Shown here piece by piece: positions 57,197-64,000 of a stretch of DNA of 64,000 nucleotides (positions within the stretch are counted from its first letter, which is position 1; every line of letters starts with the position of its first letter). The stretch is taken from positions 31,274,388 to 31,338,387 of the forward strand of contig OZ024894.1 in assembly GCA_964017195.1 (NCBI GenBank), in the 5' to 3' direction. This DNA is from Siderastrea radians (lineage: Eukaryota > Cnidaria > Anthozoa > Scleractinia > Rhizangiidae). The notes under the pieces were generated by a model. It was not told the DNA's origin and did no database searches. It saw only the letters and a program-made list of their open reading frames with translations. The position numbers and the translations under genes are program-made.

Positions 57197-58281
57197 GTCG
57201 TTACCACGATCCTCGAGCCCCCGGCAGTTTAGGAGGTGTGCAACGGTTTGCCAAAGCCCACCGTCTCCCCTTGAAAAAAGCCCAACGGGTCTTGGAACGG
57301 GATTTGGCCTATACCTTGCATAAACCTCGACATCGTCGTTTTCCCACGGTGCCCGTGATCGTAGGAGGCTTAGATGATCAATGGGTCGCGGATTTAGTGG
57401 AAGTGCAACCCTTGGCCAAGTATAATCGGGGCATACGATACTTGTTGACGGTGGTGGATGTTTTGTCCAAATACGCCTGGGTGCAACCGTTGAAAGACAA
57501 AATCGGGGTCGCGTTGGTCCGATCCTTTAACAAGATTTTGAAAGGACGACGTCAACCCAATCGATTGCAAACGGATCGAGGGAAGGAATTTTACAACCGG
57601 ACCTTTCAACGTTGGGTCGACGAGCAAGGCATTCAACATTTTTCGACTGAAGGGGACGCTAAAGCCAGTGTGGTGGAACGATTTAACCGCACCTTGAAAG
57701 AACGTTTGTATCGTTATTTTGCGGCCGCCAACACCTTACGGTTTGACGATGTGTTACCCGAGTTGGTGCAAGGCTACAATGCCACACGTCATCGAAGTAT
57801 TGGCATGGCCCCCCCAAGACGTGACGTGGGACAACGAAGAAGTTGTGTGGAAACGATTGTACGACAAACGGTTGAAAAGGAAGAAAAACCCCAATTCAAA
57901 GTAGGAGATCGTGTACGTCTCAACAAGATTCATCGACCATTTGAAAAAGGGTATTTACCTGGTTGGACCGAAGAAGTGTTTGTGGTGCATCGTGTGGTAC
58001 CGGGACCCGTGCCCACTTATAAGATTCGTGAATGGGATGACACCCCGGTGCAAGGCACGTTTTATGAGGAAGATTTACAAAAAGTCCACGTGTCCGATGT
58101 GTTTCGCATCGAAAAGGTACTTAAGCGACAAAAAGATCGATGGTTGGTCAAGTGGAAAGGGTGGCCGGACAAGTACAATAGTTGGATTGCTAGCCAAGAC
58201 GTGACGTCCCTGCGACCGCCCAAGAGGAAAAAGACCCAAGAGACCCCACCCAAGAGACCCAAAAGACGACGACGCGACTAG
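57133..58281 (+). CDS. rve-type integrase with C-terminal chromodomain (compensated frameshift patch)
   Basis: The enzyme inserts element DNA into the host chromosome. The catalytic triad is visible: Asp at 57391 (WVADLVEV), Asp at 57574 (LQTDRGKEF) and Glu at 57676 (ASVVERFNRT), with 33 residues between the last two. A chromodomain follows at about 58087-58200 (SDVFRIEKVL, WLVKWKGWPDKYNSWI) and then a Lys/Arg-rich tail. I prefer ATG 57133 (57142 and 57154 are alternatives); the longer frame to 57028 overlaps the preceding ORF. Between a C-run at 57809-57815 and an A/C run at 57884-57892 about 27 codons are out of frame. The neighbouring frame there reads QDVTWDNEEVVWKRLYD, the expected family sequence, so two opposite indels compensate. 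The triad and chromodomain are unaffected, but this linker is altered. Confidence 0.9.
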   Translation: MRRMQERMAPRKKNNVSQQWLSRYHDPRAPGSLGGVQRFAKAHRLPLKKAQRVLERDLAYTLHKPRHRRFPTVPVIVGGLDDQWVADLVEVQPLAKYNRGIRYLLTVVDVLSKYAWVQPLKDKIGVALVRSFNKILKGRRQPNRLQTDRGKEFYNRTFQRWVDEQGIQHFSTEGDAKASVVERFNRTLKERLYRYFAAANTLRFDDVLPELVQGYNATRHRSIGMAPPRRDVGQRRSCVETIVRQTVEKEEKPQFKVGDRVRLNKIHRPFEKGYLPGWTEEVFVVHRVVPGPVPTYKIREWDDTPVQGTFYEEDLQKVHVSDVFRIEKVLKRQKDRWLVKWKGWPDKYNSWIASQDVTSLRPPKRKKTQETPPKRPKRRRRD

Positions 58282-58287
58282 ACAGGC

Positions 58288-59325
58288 ATGACGTTCGTCC
58301 CCAACTCCTCATTTTACGTGACGTTGATGAGTCATGCGAGTACCAAGGAGTTTCCTGAGAACAAACCCCATCAGTTCAGAAACCGGTTGCCTAAACCCAT
58401 CCGATTTGTCGGACGAGGATGGGTGGTGGGCATGGTGAGTTTATCCTTACCCAGCATTCCGGTGGTCGAGCAACAATGGGTCGGCGATTCCCATCCTCTG
58501 TTGTACGTACGATGGCACGAACGCGTGCATGACAAAGACGATCAAGGGGACGATGTGTGGTGGCATCAACGTCGCGAACTCTTTGTCTACGGTCGAGATA
58601 TGAGAGACCAATTGCTCTCGTCGACCGGATAGCACTTTTTTCATCAACTGGTATATCGTTACCAGCAATCCCGTGCTAAACAAACCCAACCCCTCAACAA
58701 ATGGGAGGAGAACAATGGCGTCAAGTTGTACCCGACCTTTGAATGGACCTCAGAAGGGGATTTGTTGTTGAATACCGTGAATGTGGATTACAAAGTTCAA
58801 GTGGCGCGCGTGTTATGGGGCAAAACCTTGGCCCTGAAAATGGGATGGATTGAACAAGTGTCCCTGGGCGTGTATCGATTAGGTCCCAATCTCTTGCAAG
58901 AATTTCATTCGGACACGATTCCCACGCCGTCCGATGTCCTTGATGGCAGCAACAAGCCTACCTTTTGGAAAGTGGATGGGGATTATATGGAATTGAGTAT
59001 GACGTGGAATTGGCGGTTTGTGAATTTGAACAACACATTTCGTCCCTCGTCGGAATTTCCCTCGACGCGTCCTTTGCACGTGTATTGCGATGTAGGCACC
59101 AGCAGCATGGTAGGGGGTCGCATCACAGATCTCTTACGAGAAATCAAGTACCATCCCAAAGACACCACGCACTTTGAACCTCGACATATTCAACATGTCC
59201 CGGTACGCAATGAAGTGGTGGAAATCGTGGAAACCCAGATGGCCGAAATCAATGGGGATCTAGTGCAATTTGGCGAAGGGCATGCTCTCCTGACCCTCCA
59301 CTTTAAAAGGGAGGTGGTGGTGTAA
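58288..59325 (+). pseudogene. Minor-capsid-like Maverick protein, copy 1, with nonsense codon
   Basis: The frame is open from ATG 58288 (FYVTLMSHASTKEFPENKP) to 59325 except for TAG at 58630-58632. The reading frame on both sides is the same. The start motif F-Y-V-x-L, Phe-Pro-(E/N)-N and then GWVVGMVSLSLP recurs at the start of many Maverick genes that encode a capsid-associated protein, possibly the penton. The next gene (59342) is a clear paralogue sharing MSHA/PSHA, MGW, GPNLLQEF, WRFVNLN and LHVYCDV. With one stop the product would be only 114 residues. Confidence 0.7.
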
Positions 59326-59341
59326 AGAAAAAGAAGACAAG

Positions 59342-60382
59342 ATGTCATTCTACGTGGCGTTACCCAGTCATGCCAACCGACATGAATTTCCCAACAACCA
59401 AGCCAATTCCTTCAAGATTCGTTTACCTCAACCGTTACGGCTCACGGGGGGTTCATGGCAAGTGGGTTTGAGTGCCATTTCCTTACCGGATGCTCGCGTC
59501 AACTTGTACGAGTTGGTGAAGAAAGATGGGTACATCATGTCAACGTCCTGGGACCAAACTTATCCCGCCCCGGGAAGAAGCGATGGCACCATGGCCGGTC
59601 GCCCAGGATCCGCTAAAACCCTTATCAATGACATTCAAGATTTGGATTGGGTGGTGGATGGTGTGAGTTTCACGAAAGCCACCATTGCTCACTTGGAACA
59701 ACGACGCAAGGAAACGGCGGTTCAAGGAGGTCGGTTTATCAACGATCAGGGCAAACACATGTACGTCAAGTTTCGTTGGGAAGGGGAGGATCTGATCGTG
59801 GACAACACGAATGTCTGTCATTGTGCCGACGTTGACGAGACACCCACCTTGGACATCTACACCAAATTAGCTGTCAAGATGGGATGGTTACGTAAAATCA
59901 GCAGTGGATGGATCTTGGGACCGAACTTACAGCAAGAATTCATAGGGGATCAAATACCCGACATGACCAAGAACAGCGATTGGAACGATTTGAACGACGA
60001 GGACCACAATCCAGTCTTTTGGACCGTTTTTCGTCTTTGCCGGATTATTTAGTATTGAGTATGAGTTGTAATTGGCGTTTCACGAACTTGAATGTGGCGT
60101 TTCGGGCGGTGTTGGGTGAACCCACACGATCGTTGCACGTGTACTCCGACGTGGCAGGCAGTACGATTGTGGGCAATCGCGTGACCGATTTGTTGCGTGA
60201 AATCCAGTACAAGCGAGAAGGACGTGGCACCCTGTACTTTGAACCGTTGCACATTCAATACCTGTAACGAGGTGGTGGAAATTATTCACATTCAAGTGGC
60301 TGAAACGATTGGTACCGGAGGAGACTTGGTCAAGTTTGGTGAAGGCCATACCAATGTCACGTTACACTTCAAAAAGACATAA
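59342..60382 (+). pseudogene. Minor-capsid-like Maverick protein, copy 2, with two frameshifts
   Basis: This is a tandem paralogue of the previous gene. It starts MSFYVALPSHANRHEFP with GSWQVGLSAISLP and keeps the same block order (KMGW, LGPNLQQEF). A shift in the T-run at 60026-60030 moves the continuation (LVLSMSCNWRFTNLNVAF, LHVYSDV) to another frame. A further shift near 60262 moves the end (NEVVEIIHIQVAE, VTLHFKKT) once more. The part after about residue 230 is therefore not translated. As with copy 1, capsid-penton function is inferred from position and family memory. Confidence 0.7.
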
Positions 60383-60423
60383 AAAGGGGGGACTTGACAA
60401 GGGAGTGTCCAATCACAACAAAG
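60383..60423 (+). promoter_or_regulatory. TATA-like box before the small basic protein genes
   Basis: ACATAAAAAGGGGGG at about 60377-60391 lies about 35-45 bp before ATG 60424. It resembles GGTATAAAAAGGGGG at 60617, before the next gene. Confidence 0.45.
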
Positions 60424-60615
60424 ATGCCCAAGACAAGAGTGCATCGAACGAGACGAAGAAAGAGACGTCAACGAGGCGGTTTATTCCCACTCGCCGCCCT
60501 CATTCCAGCCTTGATCGCTGGAGGGAAAGCCTTGGCGTTGGGCGCAGCGGGTGGTGCGGCGAGTTACGGTGCCAAAAAAGGGTTGGAAGCAGCTTTTCAG
60601 AAAAGAAGACGATGA
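60424..60615 (+). CDS. Small basic protein with hydrophobic Gly/Ala centre (pX/mu- or pVI-like)
   Basis: An intact 63-codon frame. The N-terminus is very basic (RTRRRKRRQRGG), the centre is hydrophobic and Gly/Ala-rich (FPLAALIPALIAGGKALALG, GAAGGAASYGAKKGL) and the end is KRRR. Such small proteins next to the capsid genes of adenoviruses and adintoviruses are core or membrane-active virion proteins. Length and position fit; assignment is by composition, not by a diagnostic motif. Confidence 0.65.
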   Translation: MPKTRVHRTRRRKRRQRGGLFPLAALIPALIAGGKALALGAAGGAASYGAKKGLEAAFQKRRR

Positions 60616-60683
60616 CGGTATAAAAAGGGGGTCACGTGAAGCACAGACAAAAGTTTATCCCTGGTGAAGAAGAAGAAGACACC
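60616..60683 (+). promoter_or_regulatory. TATA box GGTATAAAAAGGGGG
   Basis: This is a near-consensus TATA box at 60617-60631, about 60 bp before ATG 60684. It favours that ATG over the upstream GTG at 60636. Confidence 0.6.
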
Positions 60684-61010
60684 ATGCGAGGGGGAAGTTT
60701 GACACGATTTCGGACGGATGAGTGGTATGATCAACATGGCAAAGGGTTGATGACGGATCTCCTGCGTGGCGGGTTCCAAGGCCTTAAAAGCACCCGGAAT
60801 CCCTTGAAACTGCCTAGTAATATAAAGAGAGGATTGGAAACGGGCTTCACACGAGGTGTCAAACGCAAAGCCGAAGACGTCATTAAAAAGGAAATCACCA
60901 AACGAGCCAAGAAAGCGTTGAGTAATAAGAACGTGAAAGAAGCCTTGCGGGTGGCCAGTGCTTTGTTTCCCAAACAAACCAAACGTGTGCGAGATATTTT
61001 TGGAGTGTAA
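60684..61010 (+). CDS. Basic core-like protein (about 108 residues)
   Basis: The intact frame begins at ATG 60684 (ACCATGC) with RGGSLTRFRTDEWYDQHGKG. It contains many Lys/Arg residues (GLETGFTRGVKRKAEDVIKK, EITKRAKKAL) and ends with LFPKQTKRVRDIFGV. It sits between two other basic proteins just upstream of the major capsid gene. A virion DNA-condensing role is likely by analogy; I see no named domain. Confidence 0.6.
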   Translation: MRGGSLTRFRTDEWYDQHGKGLMTDLLRGGFQGLKSTRNPLKLPSNIKRGLETGFTRGVKRKAEDVIKKEITKRAKKALSNKNVKEALRVASALFPKQTKRVRDIFGV

Positions 61011-61012
61011 AC

Positions 61013-61240
61013 ATGGATCCCGTGCATTCACGACCTCGACGGATTCGCAGTGATCGAGGTTTGTCTCAATGGGGAGGTCTGTTTCCTTTTTGGAAACTCA
61101 TGCGACGACAACGTGGCGGATGGTTGAGTCCCGAGGTGATGAGAGTGCCTGGGTTTGATTTGAGACAACGCTTAGCACGACGCTATAAAAACCCCTCACG
61201 ACGACGGGGTACCACCACTCGACGACGACGACGACGTTAA
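61013..61240 (+). CDS. Arg-rich small core-like protein
   Basis: An intact 75-codon frame two bases after the preceding stop and two bases before the capsid ATG. It is rich in Arg (RSRPRR-type patches, MRRQRGGW, RQRLARRYKNPSRRR) and ends with a run of Arg codons (CGA CGA CGA repeats near 61222-61236). It is probably a DNA-binding virion component. Confidence 0.6.
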   Translation: MDPVHSRPRRIRSDRGLSQWGGLFPFWKLMRRQRGGWLSPEVMRVPGFDLRQRLARRYKNPSRRRGTTTRRRRRR

Positions 61241-61242
61241 CC

Positions 61243-62658
61243 ATGCCTGACGTGAGTACGCAAACCGCACCGGCTCACCCGCGTTCCGACGGGACCGTGA
61301 ACCCCGCGTTACGGATTTTCAAGGTGCCTCCCACCGACATTAGCATCAATGCCTATCGCACGGTCACCATCCAACCCACCACCACCGGCATCAATCCTAT
61401 GGAATTCATTGTCCCAGGGTTGGACGATTTTGTGGATTTGGGACGCAGTTACTTTACCATGGAATTGAGTTTGAAAAAGGATGATAACGGGAACTTGGTG
61501 GCGAATGAGAAATTGTGGCCCGTCAATAATTTGGCCCATTCCATCATCAAACAAATTGACTTGCATTTGAATGGCACGTTGATCAGTCCTCAATCCGACA
61601 CCTATCATTACAAAGCTTACCCGGAAACCTTGTTGAATTATGACAGAGAAGATGGCAAGACCGTGTTAGGACCCCAAGGCTGGTTCAATCAAGTGGATTT
61701 CCCACCCCAATGGACTGCCAACAACACAAACAAAGCAGGAGACCATGCTCACTGGCAAGCACTCAGTGCCAATCAGAAAGGGGCCTATGAAGCCATGGTA
61801 GCTGAAGTGGCCAAGTATGCTGGAGGCGTCACCCATAGTTTGGTGTTTACCCCGCACTTGGAAGTGTTTCACACCGGCAAACTGTTGGTGCCAGGCATAG
61901 AAATCAAGATGGAATTTCATTTCAATGGCCCGAACCTGTTTTTGAATGGAGTGGCTCTAGCAGGCCGATTGATGGAAGGTGATGTCAAACTACGGTTTCA
62001 TCTATGTCAACTGCGTCTGAATGACGCCATCTACAGGAGTTTGTCTGAAAAAAGACACAATGAAGGACAAGTGGCTGCTTACCCGACCGTCCGCAGTGAA
62101 ATCGGGACCTTCAGCATGCAAGGCAACCTGACCCGCTTTGATATCCCCAACCTGTTTCAAAACAGAATACCCGACCGATTGATTGTGGAGTTGTTGGACA
62201 GCCGAGCCTTCAATGGAGATGTGACCGGAGATCCCTTCTGTTTCCAGAAATTTGGACTGACTTCCATTAAACAGATTGTCAAAGGAGAAGAATACCCTTA
62301 TGAAACCCTGCACTTGGTGAACGGCAATGGCACCCGAGATAATCTAGGGTACTTCCGTTTTCTGCAAACCAGTGGCGCTTGGTGTAAACAGAAAGGCAAT
62401 ATGGTGGAACTGCTCGATTGGGGCCAAGCTAAAAATTGTACCTTGTTCATGTTTGACAATGTGGCCAATGGATGTGCCGACAGTCAAACCCTCAACCCCA
62501 AGCAAAGTGGAGATTTACAACTCAGCTTGGAATTTGGAGCCGCACCCGCTACCAATATAACCGTACTCGTGTATGGTGAATTTGAGAACTTGCTGGAGAT
62601 TGCACTAGGCGAAATGGCAAATTTAAACGACCTTAAACATGACTTAACCCTGTCTTAA
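61243..62658 (+). CDS. Major capsid protein (double jelly-roll, F54H12.2-like)
   Basis: A 471-codon frame starts two bases after the Arg-rich gene. It has the features of Maverick/adintovirus major capsid proteins: an early NPALRIFKVPPTDISINAYR-like segment, NPMEFIVPGLDDFVDLGRSY, then SIIKQIDLHLNGTLISPQSD and YHYKAYPETLLNYDREDG. Near the end it has NITVLVYGEFENLLEI. No stops or frameshifts are visible. The last dozen or so residues (NLNDLKHDLTLS) are encoded in the TTTAAG-rich sequence that continues beyond the gene, so the natural C-terminus has probably been replaced at a junction near 62610. Assembly-competence is therefore uncertain. Confidence 0.88.
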   Translation: MPDVSTQTAPAHPRSDGTVNPALRIFKVPPTDISINAYRTVTIQPTTTGINPMEFIVPGLDDFVDLGRSYFTMELSLKKDDNGNLVANEKLWPVNNLAHSIIKQIDLHLNGTLISPQSDTYHYKAYPETLLNYDREDGKTVLGPQGWFNQVDFPPQWTANNTNKAGDHAHWQALSANQKGAYEAMVAEVAKYAGGVTHSLVFTPHLEVFHTGKLLVPGIEIKMEFHFNGPNLFLNGVALAGRLMEGDVKLRFHLCQLRLNDAIYRSLSEKRHNEGQVAAYPTVRSEIGTFSMQGNLTRFDIPNLFQNRIPDRLIVELLDSRAFNGDVTGDPFCFQKFGLTSIKQIVKGEEYPYETLHLVNGNGTRDNLGYFRFLQTSGAWCKQKGNMVELLDWGQAKNCTLFMFDNVANGCADSQTLNPKQSGDLQLSLEFGAAPATNITVLVYGEFENLLEIALGEMANLNDLKHDLTLS

Positions 62659-62885
62659 ACATAAGTTTAGTAAGTTTAAGTTGCTGTTTAAGCAACTTAT
62701 ACCTAAGTTTAAGTTTTGCTTAAACCAATATTAAAATAACTTAAGGTTCATGTCTAATGTAGGTTTAAGTCCCTCTTAAATATACGTTAAACAAATGTTT
62801 AGTGTCGTTTAATAGGGTCATTAAAGGTATTTTAAATGTATGTTTCAGCCACGTTTAATCAATACATTCTATCTTTAATTTTCTT
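62611..62885. repeat. TTTAAG/CTTAAA-rich tract at the right junction
   Basis: It is dense in TAAGTTTAAG, CTTAAAC and TTTAAA motifs, beginning inside the capsid gene's last codons. It resembles in composition the CTTAAAG array at 50280-50790, on the other side of the CACTA exons. It may be the opposite subterminal region of the CACTA element, or an unrelated AT-rich repeat. Confidence 0.4.
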
Positions 62886-63382
62886 AAACTGCACCATTAT
62901 ACTTTTTTGATCCTTGAATTTCTTTAAAAAAAAACTCTTTATATTTCACAGCTTATATTCAAATGAAAGTTCAAACACATCTTCACTGGGACCTACAAAT
63001 TCGCTGACCTGAGAGACACGAAGAAAAGAGAATTTTTGCCCTGGGTGGTACGAATGAAAGTTTGACCTTAGCAAAAAAAAATCACTTAGAGAAACCGGTA
63101 CTAGAATAGATGCTCTTTCAGATGACTAGTACCTGCACCTACAGTTTCAGTGTACAAGCTGTTTTGTTTGGTTGCTAATGAATAATGAGTACATGAGGTC
63201 ATTGGTTGCTTATAGGCATTGCTACAATGTTATCCAGGACAGATTCCTCTTTCCTCCAATCTTTACAATGTAGTCCATCCAAAAGCAAAACATTGGACTC
63301 TGTACAAAGGACATTGTTTCAAAGCAAATTTTTTCCCCTTTTTGATTTTTGTTTATAGCTGACTTATCCAGATTTACAGTGA
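62886..63382. other. No gene seen
   Basis: AT-rich host sequence without a supported feature. Confidence 0.45.
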
Positions 63383-63501
63383 CTATGATAACTGGGAGTG
63401 TTTCTCATCTGCGATAAGGACTTCTTTAAGCCTGTCTTGATGGGGATTGAACTTGTTGATCCACTTCAGATTATGTACACATGCGACTGATCTGTTGGAA
63501 T
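63383..63501 (-). CDS. Possible terminal exon of an unknown gene
   Basis: On the minus strand CATTCCAACAG (acceptor) precedes an open frame ending in TAG near 63383. It encodes SVACVHNLKWINKFNPHQDR and a short charged end. The composition looks coding and the acceptor is good, but no partner exon lies within the window and I do not recognise the family. Confidence 0.3.
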
Positions 63502-64000
63502 GAATGAAAGGATAGTATTAAATTTACTCTACAAATACAAATAATTCCTATGGACACTGAACCAGGTAACAGTTAAAATGTGCAGTTACTGTGGACGCTT
63601 TTTTTAATTCAAACTGGTAGATGTGAATAACATTGGTGACTCAACCCCATCAGAGAACTTTCTTTTTTTCCCATCACGGAACAATGGGTTACCTTATTTT
63701 TAAGAATTCATGGAAAATGGACCTAAGCTATTCACAAAATCATACAGTTTAGTTAAATCGTCATTTAATAGCATGTCAGGGAAAGTAAAAAGTTCATTGC
63801 ACAATAGAAACCAAAATGGACAGCAAGGTTAGCAACGCACATGGTAGTTAAACTTACTATCCTACACGACAGTATCAAATAACTAGTCAATAAAAGTGCA
63901 TTTTATCTAAGTTTTGAACAGTACAGGACATGGGAATTGCAGCACTACATGAGGGTTTCCTGTATGTAATGATGCCATGTTGAGCACAATTTTTAAGCAT
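63502..64000. other. No gene seen
   Basis: AT-rich sequence to the window end. No supported feature. Confidence 0.45.

Larger units (their letters stand above)
52149..62610 (+). mobile_element. Maverick/adintovirus-like element, integrase-capsid half
   Basis: From the repeated terminus at 52149 to the junction near 62610 the block has higher GC and compact, mostly intronless, TATA-preceded genes: unknown protein, SLOG-like (opposite strand), GRF zinc protein, small ORF, chromodomain integrase, two related minor-capsid-like genes, three basic proteins and the major capsid protein. The gene set fits the Maverick/Polinton-adintovirus lineage. The polymerase, packaging ATPase and maturation protease are absent, and no second terminus is seen, so the element is truncated on its right side. 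Several genes carry stops or frameshifts, which indicates an old endogenous copy. Confidence 0.85.

Overview
This window looks like a repeat-rich, AT-rich intergenic region of an animal nuclear genome. An anthozoan cnidarian, probably a stony coral or relative, is my best guess; this is inference from the mix of element families and from spliced genes with GT/AG introns, not from a diagnostic host gene. I find no rRNA, no convincing functional tRNA, no CRISPR array and no complete host gene. Almost everything recognisable is mobile DNA, much of it nested.

Left part (1-29.9 kb). One locus-specific unit is present three times. Copy A (1-4543, with a tail at 9035-9115) and copy B (12943-18070) are almost identical. 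Copy C (19225-21437 plus 28916-29880) is older and diverged. The copies serve as empty-site references for each other. They show that a 277-bp MITE with an 8-bp duplication entered the A/B ancestor, that a foldback element entered C, that a 7.5-kb TIR transposon of unfamiliar type entered C, and that a fragment of a Maverick/Polinton (adintovirus-like) element replaced about 465 bp of A. That fragment carries one element terminus and a broken protein-primed family B DNA polymerase on the minus strand. It is followed by a palindrome-rich satellite and by the last exon of a probable tyrosine-recombinase-type gene. A Penelope-like reverse transcriptase fragment lies between B and C.

Middle part (30-52 kb). 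A tRNA-derived SINE and an orphan membrane-protein exon are followed by an 11.0-kb TTAA-flanked DNA transposon, Kolobok-like by its TTAA target and DDE motifs. It has two convergent spliced genes. One encodes a CXC (tesmin-like) cysteine cluster joined to a P2X7-type C-terminal zinc ('ballast') domain. The other is an 11-exon transposase interrupted by a Mutator-like foldback element with a perfect 9-bp target duplication. Further right are an internally deleted hAT remnant, a roughly 152-bp minisatellite and three well-spliced exons of a CACTA/EnSpm transposase.

Right part (52.1-62.6 kb). This is the integrase-capsid half of a Maverick/adintovirus-like element. In order it holds a repeated terminus, an unknown protein, a SLOG/DprA-like nucleotide-binding protein on the opposite strand, a two-finger GRF zinc protein, a small unknown ORF, an rve integrase with a chromodomain, two tandem related single-jelly-roll-like or minor-capsid candidate genes (both broken), three small basic virion-core-like proteins and the double-jelly-roll major capsid protein. 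TATA boxes precede most transcription units. The packaging ATPase, the maturation protease and the polymerase are absent here. The polymerase end survives 45 kb away at the left locus. Stops and frameshifts show that both halves are old endogenous copies. The SLOG-like gene, with its unusual motif order, and the transposon-borne CXC-P2X7 protein are the most unusual cargo in the window.
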